Assembly (NCBI GenBank): GCA_958439725.1 | Contig: CAUBWJ010000001.1 | Coordinates: 1 to 64,000 of the forward strand | Source: an uncultured Muribaculaceae bacterium | Lineage (GTDB): Bacteria; Bacteroidota; Bacteroidia; Bacteroidales; Muribaculaceae | Reading direction: 5' to 3' | DNA: 64,000 bases | Shown here: positions 26,281 to 33,131 of the stretch, piece by piece | Position numbering within the stretch: position 1 is the first letter of the stretch | Layout: every line of letters starts with the position of its first letter | The notes under the pieces: generated by a model | What the model saw: the letters and a program-made list of their open reading frames with translations, nothing else | Databases searched by the model: none | Told to the model about the DNA's origin: nothing | Translations under genes and position numbers: made by a program

Positions 26281-26292
26281 TTATTACCTTTG
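26263..26292 (+). promoter_or_regulatory. Promoter of tRNA-His
   Basis: TTG (26263-26265), 19-base spacer, TACCTTTG (26285-26292). The -33 element lies inside the end of the CapA-like coding region. Confidence 0.7.
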
Positions 26293-26355
26293 CACCGTTG
26301 AAATCAAAAGAAACGGCTCCGCCGCCCCTGCTGGTTCAACTGAAAACAGCAACAT

Positions 26356-26430
<75 letters not shown>

Positions 26431-26434
26431 CTCT

Positions 26435-26462
26435 AAAGCGTCCTCAAAAAGGACGCTTTTTT
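26435..26462 (+). terminator. Intrinsic terminator after tRNA-His
   Basis: AAAGCGTCC (26435-26443) pairs with GGACGCTTT (26451-26459), followed by T residues to 26462. Confidence 0.92.
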
Positions 26463-26494
26463 ATTACCCCTACCTCCCTATGCTCCAGAACGCC

Positions 26495-26941
26495 TTAACG
26501 TGGAAAAACTACACAGATAACGAATACCGCTATTCCCAACAGCAGCCACGGAAGAATGGAAGTATAGAAAACGACTTCGGCGACAGGCATGAACGAGTAA
26601 AGATGCTTTCGGGCGGCATAAGGCATCTCCCCATATTCGGCTATCGTATTTTCGGCCAACGAAGTAGCCTTGATGCCACCCATGAGCCATTTTGCAATCA
26701 GATAGTTGATGCCGAGCAATATTGCAAGAATCAACAACGTGTAGCCTCGAATCGAACCAACCAATCTGGCATAAGCAAAAACTCCAATAGCCTCCAACGG
26801 GATAAAAGCCAAAATCTGTAGAACCATCATGATGGGAAATTCAGCCTCTATATCAAAAGGACTCTTGAAATAAAACTCATGAGCCGCCATCCTGGTCAGA
26901 ATCCATCTTTTGACTAAATACCGGTTCAATCTGCAGATCAT
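26495..26941 (-). CDS. Hypothetical three-helix membrane protein
   Basis: A 148-residue protein with a basic N-terminus and three hydrophobic segments: around PIMMVLQILAFIPLEAIGVFA, TLLILAILLGINYLIA and TSILPWLLLGIAVFVICVVF. A polar loop with GGIKATSLAENTIAEYGEMP separates the second and third. No family recognised. The frame is open to 26965 with a GTG start, but a -7 box there would place the transcript start inside it, so 26941 is preferred; ATG 26890 (MAAHEF) is a further option. Single gene between tRNA-His and the sulfatase. Confidence 0.65.
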   Translation of the reverse strand: MICRLNRYLVKRWILTRMAAHEFYFKSPFDIEAEFPIMMVLQILAFIPLEAIGVFAYARLVGSIRGYTLLILAILLGINYLIAKWLMGGIKATSLAENTIAEYGEMPYAARKHLYSFMPVAEVVFYTSILPWLLLGIAVFVICVVFPR

Positions 26942-26964
26942 TTTGTGTACGCATATCAACATCA

Positions 26965-26972
26965 CAAATGTA
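26965..26972 (-). promoter_or_regulatory. -7 box of the small membrane protein gene
   Basis: Minus-strand TACATTTG, 24 bases before the chosen ATG at 26941. No clear -33. Confidence 0.45.
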
Positions 26973-27042
26973 AGCTATTTTACCATAATAAGGAAGTATT
27001 AAATAAAATTGCCCCGACACAAGAGGTATCACCGATTTTTAT

Positions 27043-27050
27043 TAAGTTTG
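27043..27050 (+). promoter_or_regulatory. -7 box of the sulfatase-fucosidase operon
   Basis: TAAGTTTG matches TAnnTTTG, 57 bases before the sulfatase ATG. The -33 is not consensus, as expected if an activator is needed. Confidence 0.55.
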
Positions 27051-27106
27051 CATACGATATCTGAATAACAGAAATTAACCTATAATCACCTGATACATTA
27101 TCAGCC

Positions 27107-28723
27107 ATGAAAATTACAAATAATCTCTCACTGATCATCCCATCAGTCTCAGCATTGGCTATGATGCCAATGGCAACGGGGTGTGGCAAAGCCAAAGCAA
27201 AAGAGGCCAAAACACCCGAAAAGCCTAATATCGTGTTCATAATGACCGACGACCATACGGCACAGATGATGAGCGCGTATGACACCCGCCACATCTCTAC
27301 TCCCAACCTTGACCGTATAGCCAACGACGGCGTAAAATTTACCCGCAGCTATGTGGCAAACTCCATTTCCGGCCCGAGCCGCGCATGTATGCTCACAGGC
27401 AAACACAGCCACAAAAACGGATTCACTGACAACGAAAACAGCGTGTTCAACGGCGACCAGCCCACGTTCCCCAAATATCTGCAGAAACAAGGCTACCAGA
27501 CTGCCATCTTCGGCAAATGGCATCTTGAGAGTCTGCCGCAGGGCTTCGACAAATGGTCGGTGCTTCCCGGACAGGGCGACTACTGGAACCCCGATTTCAT
27601 AGAAATGAACGGCGACACCGTGCAGCATCACGGTTATCTCACCAACATAATCACCGACCAGAGCCTTGACTGGCTTGAGAACGAGCGCGACCCCCAGAAG
27701 CCGTTCTGCCTCATGATTCACCACAAGGCAATACACCGCGACTGGCTTCCCGACACCTGTGACCTCGAGCTTTACGAGGACCGCACATTTGAATATCCGG
27801 CAAATTTCAACGACGATTACCAAGGCCGTCCCGCAGCTGAAGCCGCGGAGATGCGCATAGGCCGCGACATGGACCTGATTTACGATCTGAAAATGGATCG
27901 TCCCGACAAAAACAGCCGTCTGAAGGACCGCTACCACAGCTATATCGACCGAATGGACTCGGCCCAGCGCGCCAGATTCGATGCATTCTACGGCCCGATT
28001 ATCGAGGACTTCTACTCGCAGAATCTTCAGGGCGACACCCTCACCCGCTGGAAATACCAGCGCTATATGCGCGACTATGCCAAGGTGGTGAAAAGCCTTG
28101 ACGACAACGTGGGCCGCGTGCTGAAATATCTTGAAGACCACGACATGCTGAAGAACACCCTTGTGGTCTACACATCCGACCAGGGCTTCTATATGGGCGA
28201 ACACGGATGGTTCGACAAACGCTTCATGTATGAGGAATCGCTCAACACCCCGTTGGTGATGATGCTTCCCGAAGGCTACAAGGCCCGGGGGGAAATCAGC
28301 GAAATGGTGCAGAACATAGACTATGCCCCTACATTCCTCGACCTCGCGGGAATTGAAAAACCGGCCGACATGCAGGGTGTCTCGCTGTTGCCGCTGCTTA
28401 AAGGCGAACATCCCGCCGACTGGCGCAAATCCATCTACTACCATTTCTATGAGTATCCGGCCGAACATGCCGTGAAACGTCATTACGGCGTGCGCAACGA
28501 CCGCTATAAACTCATCCACTTCTACAACGACATCGACCGCTGGGAACTCTACGACCTGCAGACCGACCCCATGGAAATGCACGATATCTACGGGCAGCCC
28601 GGCACCGAAGAAATCACCGCTGAAATGATGCAGGAGCTCAAACGCCTCCAGGAAGAATATGACGACCCGATCCGCTTCAAATATCCTATAGACAATAACC
28701 AACATACAAATACCAAGAAATGA
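27107..28723 (+). CDS. Ser-type family S1 sulfatase, lipoprotein
   Basis: A 538-residue arylsulfatase-superfamily enzyme releasing sulfate from glycans. A lipoprotein-like signal ends at ATGC (Cys26). Metal-site Asp48-Asp49 lie in IVFIMTDDHTAQ, and the formylglycine site is Ser88 in the pentad SGPSR followed by ACMLTGKHSH. A Ser site must be oxidised by an anaerobic sulfatase-maturating radical SAM enzyme, not found in the window. C-terminal motifs include TSDQGFYMGEHGWFDKRFMY. The overall sequence recalls GlcNAc-6-sulfatases (S1_11) but I cannot fix the subfamily. The stop overlaps the fucosidase start by four bases. Confidence 0.9.
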   Translation: MKITNNLSLIIPSVSALAMMPMATGCGKAKAKEAKTPEKPNIVFIMTDDHTAQMMSAYDTRHISTPNLDRIANDGVKFTRSYVANSISGPSRACMLTGKHSHKNGFTDNENSVFNGDQPTFPKYLQKQGYQTAIFGKWHLESLPQGFDKWSVLPGQGDYWNPDFIEMNGDTVQHHGYLTNIITDQSLDWLENERDPQKPFCLMIHHKAIHRDWLPDTCDLELYEDRTFEYPANFNDDYQGRPAAEAAEMRIGRDMDLIYDLKMDRPDKNSRLKDRYHSYIDRMDSAQRARFDAFYGPIIEDFYSQNLQGDTLTRWKYQRYMRDYAKVVKSLDDNVGRVLKYLEDHDMLKNTLVVYTSDQGFYMGEHGWFDKRFMYEESLNTPLVMMLPEGYKARGEISEMVQNIDYAPTFLDLAGIEKPADMQGVSLLPLLKGEHPADWRKSIYYHFYEYPAEHAVKRHYGVRNDRYKLIHFYNDIDRWELYDLQTDPMEMHDIYGQPGTEEITAEMMQELKRLQEEYDDPIRFKYPIDNNQHTNTKK

Positions 28724-30591
28724 AATTATCATTCCGCACCCTTGCCGCGGTGTCTGCCGTGGCGGCTATCCTTGCCGCTTCCTGCGACAGTCAGGAAAAG
28801 AAACATGTGAAGCAGGTCGCTTTTCCGGCCGACGCAACCATGGAACAAAAGGTGGAAATGGCGTCAAATCTTGTTCCCGAGCCCAAGCAGCTTGCCTGGC
28901 AGGATCTGGAAATGACGGCATTCCTTCATTTCGGTGTCAACACCTTCACCGACCGTGAATGGGGCGAAGGCACCGAAGACCCCAATGTGTTCAACCCCGT
29001 GGGTCTCGACACCGACCAATGGGTAAAGACCCTGAAAGATGCCGGCTTCAAGCTGGTGATGCTCACTGCCAAACACCACGACGGATTCTGCCTGTGGCCC
29101 ACCGCCACCACCGACCACAGCGTGAAGTCATCGGCATGGATGAACGGTCAGGGCGACGTGGTTAAATCGCTCCGCGAATCGTGCGACAAATACGGCATGA
29201 AACTCGGCCTCTACCTCTCGCCGTGGGACCGCAACGCTCCTTCCTATGGTGACTCCCCGGCCTATAACGACATGTTCGTGGCCCAGCTCACTGAACTTCT
29301 CACCAACTACGGCAAAATTGACGAAGTGTGGTTCGACGGCGCATGCGGCGAAGGCCCCAACGGTAAAAAACAGGAATATGATTTCGTGCGCTTCCACGAT
29401 GTGATACATAAGCTACAGCCTGATGCTGTGGTTGCAATATCGGGCGAAGATGTGCGCTGGGTAGGCAACGAGGCCGGACAGGGACGCGAGACCGAGTGGA
29501 GCGTCACTCCCCTCACCCCTCATACCATCGCGCACTCCGACAGCATCAACTCCGCTCTCGGCATCGACGGCATGAGTGCCGACCTCGGAAGCCGCGAGCT
29601 TATCGCCAAAGCCGATCGTCTATACTGGTGGCCGGCCGAAGTCGACGTGAGCATTCGTCCGGGATGGTTCTTCCATGACACCGAGCAGCCCAAATCACTC
29701 CGCGAGCTTGCCGAAATCTACATGCGCTCCGTGGGCCGCAACGCCGTGCTTCTCCTCAACATTCCGCCGAACCGGCAGGGACGCATAGAGCCTGCCGACA
29801 GCGCACGCCTTATCGAGCTCAAACAATGGATTGACCGCAGCTTCTCCGACAATCTGGTTGAAGGCCCCGCCGGTGATCTCACGTGGAAAATCAAACCTGA
29901 CAGCGAATTCAACACCGTGGTTCTGGCCGAGGACATAGCCAAGGGCCAGCGCGTGGAGAAATTCGATATCGAGGCCAATATAGGCGGCACATGGACCAAA
30001 GTGACCGAAGGCACCACCATTGGCAAGAAACGTATCCTCATGTTCCCTGCCGTAAAGGCCTCGGAAATCCGCATTGTCATAAACTCCACCAGAGGAAAAG
30101 CTGAGATTTTCGCTCCGCAGGCCTATATGGTCGAGATGCCTCAGGCTTCCGGACAGTCCATCACCGGTTACGTAAGCGCTCCGGTCGATTCATGGAAAGC
30201 CACCGACGGGTCTGACATCAGCGCTCTCACCGACAAGGACGACGCCACAATGTGGACCGCCCCCGCCGATAGCCGTGAAATCACCCTCGACCTCGGCAAG
30301 ACCGAAGATGTGAGCGGTTTCGTCTACATCCCGCGCCAGGACGGCAAGAAAGAGGGCATGGCCTTCCATTACAAATTCTTCACCTCTATGGACGGAAAAA
30401 ACTGGACTGAGGCCAAGACACCGGGTGAGTTCTCCAACATCGTCAACAACCCCATTCCCCAGCGTGTATATCTCGGTTCGCCCGTAAAAGCACGCTTCGT
30501 CAAACTCGAAGTCAGCGAAAACGCTGCTGGTGATCACGGTCTTACTGCCTCTGCCTTCAGAGTTCTTGTTCCTCAGACCGGCGGCAAATAA
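28720..30591 (+). CDS. GH29 alpha-L-fucosidase, lipoprotein, with C-terminal carbohydrate-binding domain
   Basis: A 623-residue retaining fucosidase. Lipobox AASC (Cys22). Catalytic barrel: FLHFGVNTFTDREWGEG, LTAKHHDGFCLWPT, GLYLSPWDRN and EVWFDGACGEG, where Asp206 is the expected nucleophile. The C-terminal part (about 470-620) looks like an F5/8 type C (discoidin) domain: DKDDATMWTAPADSREITLD and PVKARFVKLEVSEN. The W-G-E-G/DPNVFNP pattern suits the GH29B-like group that prefers branched alpha-1,3/4-fucose (inference). Translationally coupled to the sulfatase, so the pair should act on the same sulfated, fucosylated host glycan. Confidence 0.93.
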   Translation: MKLSFRTLAAVSAVAAILAASCDSQEKKHVKQVAFPADATMEQKVEMASNLVPEPKQLAWQDLEMTAFLHFGVNTFTDREWGEGTEDPNVFNPVGLDTDQWVKTLKDAGFKLVMLTAKHHDGFCLWPTATTDHSVKSSAWMNGQGDVVKSLRESCDKYGMKLGLYLSPWDRNAPSYGDSPAYNDMFVAQLTELLTNYGKIDEVWFDGACGEGPNGKKQEYDFVRFHDVIHKLQPDAVVAISGEDVRWVGNEAGQGRETEWSVTPLTPHTIAHSDSINSALGIDGMSADLGSRELIAKADRLYWWPAEVDVSIRPGWFFHDTEQPKSLRELAEIYMRSVGRNAVLLLNIPPNRQGRIEPADSARLIELKQWIDRSFSDNLVEGPAGDLTWKIKPDSEFNTVVLAEDIAKGQRVEKFDIEANIGGTWTKVTEGTTIGKKRILMFPAVKASEIRIVINSTRGKAEIFAPQAYMVEMPQASGQSITGYVSAPVDSWKATDGSDISALTDKDDATMWTAPADSREITLDLGKTEDVSGFVYIPRQDGKKEGMAFHYKFFTSMDGKNWTEAKTPGEFSNIVNNPIPQRVYLGSPVKARFVKLEVSENAAGDHGLTASAFRVLVPQTGGK

Positions 30592-30632
30592 GTTCCAAGC
30601 GTCCTCTTACCACTGATATACTGCACTTTACT

Positions 30633-30678
30633 CTGCGGGGAGTCATGACCGAGAGTCTGATTCCCCGCAGTGCTTTTT
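30633..30678 (+). terminator. Intrinsic terminator after the fucosidase gene
   Basis: CTGCGGGGA (30633-30641) pairs with TCCCCGCAG (30662-30670), followed by TGC and five T residues (30674-30678). Confidence 0.88.
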
Positions 30679-30829
30679 ATACCCACGCCCAAAACCATGT
30701 TTTATAACATATTTATGTCATTTTGCTTGAAAATTCCGGGAATCGTGGAAATTTGCCACCGAAATCAAGCTTTAGTGTCGTAACATTGTTAAAATAATGT
30801 TAAACACGAGCATTTTTTCTTCAAAACAT

Positions 30830-30860
30830 TTTGTGGATTTCCAAACCCTCCCTACCTTTG
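30830..30860 (+). promoter_or_regulatory. Strong consensus promoter of a short RNA
   Basis: TTTG (30830-30833), 19-base spacer, TACCTTTG (30853-30860) followed by CAATGTG. One of the best matches to the Bacteroidetes consensus in the window. Start expected near 30867. Confidence 0.8.
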
Positions 30861-30866
30861 CAATGT

Positions 30867-30931
30867 GTTTTTCATGGTATTAGATTTAAGGTTAACTAAG
30901 ATTGGTTGTCGTGAGACAATCAATTTTTTTT
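30867..30931 (+). ncRNA. Short terminated RNA or orphan leader (about 65 nt)
   Basis: Behind the consensus promoter lies a non-coding stretch containing GGTATTAGATTTAAGGTTAA, then a hairpin ATTGGTTGTC (30901-30910), loop GTGA, GACAATCAAT (30915-30924), and a run of eight T residues (30924-30931). The unit therefore ends about 65 nt after its start. From memory the GGTATTAGATTTAAGGTTAAC block is a recurrent leader in Bacteroidales genomes, sometimes before cold-shock or RNA-binding genes; I could not check this. No plus-strand gene follows for several kilobases, so here it is a stand-alone RNA or a leader that lost its gene. Confidence 0.65.
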
Positions 30932-31241
30932 GTGGATATGCGAAGTCTGCGGTTTGATTTACAGCCAGCATTTCTGAATTTCAGAGTGTTACGAAACTTC
31001 ATTATTGATACATACAAGCGCAGTTAAGTGCAAAAGGAAACTCTCATCAGGGTTCATGGATAACAATGTCCCGAGAAAATGCCTTTCGTCAGTTATCAGG
31101 CTCGCGCGCTCCTGCCGGAACTGTGCAATCTTGCAGGCTGCAGTTTTCGCTCCCCTGCCGGCTGTGAGGCGCCCATATTCGGCAGTACGTTCCGCTTGAA
31201 TCTATTCGTTGAATCAGTGTCCGACCTGCCTAAATTGGGGT
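30932..31241. other. Intergenic stretch with no gene seen
   Basis: About 310 bases between the short RNA and the terminator of the minus-strand pair. A 64-codon plus-strand frame (31005-31199) is Arg/Cys/Ala-rich without any family resemblance and is not called. It is more GC-rich near 31090-31200 than on either side. Confidence 0.4.
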
Positions 31242-31284
31242 AAAAAATAATCGTTTGCTTACCAGTCTGTAAGCAAACGATTAT
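31242..31284 (-). terminator. Terminator of the ATPase-DUF4325 operon
   Basis: A perfect 15-base stem (31247-31261 with 31270-31284) and an eight-base loop, followed on the minus strand by TTTTTT (A run 31242-31247). It starts 20 bases past the last stop codon. Confidence 0.92.
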
Positions 31285-31303
31285 CTGTAAGTGCTACTTG
31301 AAT

Positions 31304-31597
31304 CTATCCTTTGGCAGAAGAGTATCTTTCAAGATACTCTTTTAGCCTTTTTGCCTGTTGTTGGGTTATATTTATAAATGAGATGGTATTTTTTATTGCC
31401 TCCATACCGTCTTCATCAATAATTCTGCCTATGGATACATTTAAGAATACCGAAGATAATGATGTTACCCCGGTCATGTCAATAACAGCTTTACCATTAT
31501 CTCGTACCTGTGATTTTAGACCGGCATACAAACAGGCGCCAGCATCGGTCGCCCCTTTTGAGGTTGATATTATTTGGTTAAGTATGATTCTACACAT
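31304..31597 (-). CDS. DUF4325-type STAS-like protein
   Basis: A 97-residue protein resembling the STAS-like DUF4325 family: a first strand (CRIILNQI), an AGACLYAGLKSQVRDNGKAVID segment whose predicted strand ends in VIDMTGVTSLSS, then VFLNVSIGRIIDEDG and a C-terminal helix. In STAS anti-anti-sigma factors the Ser after the second strand is the phosphorylation site; SLSS (46-49) occupies that place here (inference). It is encoded 16 bases after the GHKL ATPase gene and ends the operon at a terminator, suggesting a kinase/STAS partner pair. Base composition is AT-richer than the flanking kilobases. Confidence 0.75.
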   Translation of the reverse strand: MCRIILNQIISTSKGATDAGACLYAGLKSQVRDNGKAVIDMTGVTSLSSVFLNVSIGRIIDEDGMEAIKNTISFINITQQQAKRLKEYLERYSSAKG

Positions 31598-31613
31598 GGC
31601 TGGTTGTTTTATG

Positions 31614-32483
31614 TTACCAATTGAACGAGTCTATAACAACTTCATCATCCAATTGAGAGAGGTTTATATCAAAATAAATTAACGTTCCTGGGAAAGAAAA
31701 TGTTGTTTCGTATTTTTTAATAGCCTGATCTTTCTTGAGTATTATTCCATTGCCACTCATAATTCTGACGGTATCAACATTTTCAACGATGTTACCCATC
31801 CCAAATCCTTTATTTCTATCAGTAGATTGCGCGGTAACACCGGTTTTAATAGATAGCTCAATAGCATCAACATCAGTTTTTACGTTGAGGTATCTCTTTT
31901 TGATCGTATGTGTTATACCTATTCCAAAGTCACAGATAGCGCCTCGCAATTCCCCTAACTTTTCATCGTAGCTTAATAGCGAAAAGGCAATCCCGTTTGC
32001 TTGCGCATGGTCAAAAACATTATAAAAGGCTTCAACCAAGCAGACATTGACGGAACTAAGGTCTTTGTGATTCAAGTATGTTGATCTAAGATATGTTTCA
32101 ACATTCTTAGCATACATATCTTTTTCCGAGTCAATGATTCTCCATAGATTAAAAATATTAGATGAATAGACAGCATCTACATGATTTTTTCCACCACTCC
32201 AGTAAGACTGAAAGCCCAGGTCTTCAAATATATATTTAAAGATGTCGGCGTTGTCTTTAGAAAGTAGGGCGAAATTACCAGTCTTATAGATATGCTCTAT
32301 CAAACATGCAAGAGTAACCAAATGGACGGGTTCAAGATCGTGTCTATTCACATTGTTCCCGAAATGCATAACAACTCGGCAGCCCTTAAGATTCTCACAA
32401 GCATTCTTTTCAGAAACGATCTGTGCTATCCAAATATTGCGCTGCAGATTATTAAACCTAATATGTCGGCTGGGTGATGCCAT
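31614..32483 (-). CDS. GHKL-type ATP-binding protein with STAS-like N-terminus
   Basis: A 289-residue protein with a C-terminal HATPase domain: N-box VCLVEAFYNVFDHAQ (Glu151, Asn155, His159), G1 box CDFGIGI (Asp185, Gly187, Gly189) and G2 box KGFGMGNI (226-230). There is no His-phosphotransfer or membrane segment, so it is not a classic sensor kinase; it is closer to SpoIIAB/RsbW-like partner-switch kinases. The first 100 residues (CRVVMHFGNN, LEPVHLVTLACLIEHI, IFKYIFEDLGF) have the look of a STAS-related domain. It precedes the DUF4325 gene in a two-gene operon with its own promoter. AT-rich codon use (ATA, TTA, AGA) differs from neighbours and suggests horizontal transfer. Confidence 0.82.
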   Translation of the reverse strand: MASPSRHIRFNNLQRNIWIAQIVSEKNACENLKGCRVVMHFGNNVNRHDLEPVHLVTLACLIEHIYKTGNFALLSKDNADIFKYIFEDLGFQSYWSGGKNHVDAVYSSNIFNLWRIIDSEKDMYAKNVETYLRSTYLNHKDLSSVNVCLVEAFYNVFDHAQANGIAFSLLSYDEKLGELRGAICDFGIGITHTIKKRYLNVKTDVDAIELSIKTGVTAQSTDRNKGFGMGNIVENVDTVRIMSGNGIILKKDQAIKKYETTFSFPGTLIYFDINLSQLDDEVVIDSFNW

Positions 32484-32503
32484 AATATATTCAGTCTTAT
32501 TGA

Positions 32504-32534
32504 CAAAGGTAGATAAATTTTATACGGAAATCAA
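32504..32534 (-). promoter_or_regulatory. Promoter of the ATPase-DUF4325 operon
   Basis: Minus-strand TTG (32532-32534), 20-base spacer, TACCTTTG (32504-32511). Start near 32497, about 14 bases before the ATG. Confidence 0.72.
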
Positions 32535-32654
32535 GAGTTAGTGATTTTATGAGCTTTTTATACGATATAATTATCTGCGGGCGCATCACATGTTCCACGT
32601 AACTTTAATCCTCAGAATGGCATGTTACCCTCTTTTTCACAGGGAGCGATATAA

Positions 32655-33042
32655 GGTGGTTCAGACAGATACAGTAAAAAACATGTGCTTAACAAATATT
32701 CCTTCCGTAGGCTTAAAAAGGCTTGGATATACGCAACGGAGACCGACGCATTGAATCTGATAGTATTTGGATGTACAGCCAAACAATGGGAACGGAGAAT
32801 CCTAAATTGAAACCTTAAGGACTTAATCTTAGAGACGCAGCAACGATTGTCCAGCTTGCTGTTCTTTCAAACATGGAGGCTTCGAATGCTGAACTCATTA
32901 AACAAGGAATGACGGATTTGCAGCAACGCAAGCCTATATTACATAGAGCGGTAAAGAACAGATAGCGAGATTCAATTCAGCCGATGTCTCCAACAAGTTT
33001 AGTAAACTCGAATATTTTGGGAATCTTATATATCTGAAATAA
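32655..33042 (+). pseudogene. Frameshifted remnant of a KilA-N-type phage protein
   Basis: Three plus-strand frames together spell the C-terminal half of a Bacteroidales KilA-N-domain protein. Frame one, 32655 to about 32790, reads WIYATETDALNLIVFGCTAK and then QW. Frame two, from 32795, reads ENPKLKP, a TAA stop (32816-32818), then NLRDAATIVQLAVLSNMEAS and NAELIKQGM, ending with TAG at 32963-32965. A third frame then gives EQIARFNSADVSNKFSKLE up to a TAA at 33040-33042. Intact relatives (from memory) show the order YASEAD-LN-FG-TAKQW-NP-GN-RDYA-QL-LSN-E-NA continuously. No start codon or N-terminal KilA-N domain remains. It is likely a relic of a mobile element. Confidence 0.62.
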
Positions 33043-33053
33043 GACATCTTGCA

Positions 33054-33087
33054 ATTTTAATTCCCCCGAATTTGGGGGAATTAAAAT
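33054..33087. repeat. Perfect 14-bp palindrome with C5/G5 core
   Basis: ATTTTAATTCCCCC (33054-33067), loop GAATTT, GGGGGAATTAAAAT (33074-33087). The arms are exactly complementary. It lies 45 bases past the symporter stop and may serve as its terminator, but no T run follows on either strand. Confidence 0.7.
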
Positions 33088-33131
33088 CCTCTTATCTCAC
33101 TTCTCGATAAATTGCAGAATTTCTCTCTATC

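Noticed and set aside
27149..28732. Long minus-strand frame (527 codons) opposite the sulfatase
   Set aside because: It is the antisense of a gene with clear catalytic motifs; its product is Val/His-rich with no domain and no promoter.
31005..31199. 64-codon plus-strand frame downstream of the short RNA
   Set aside because: It lies beyond the RNA's terminator and has no family signal; too weak to call.
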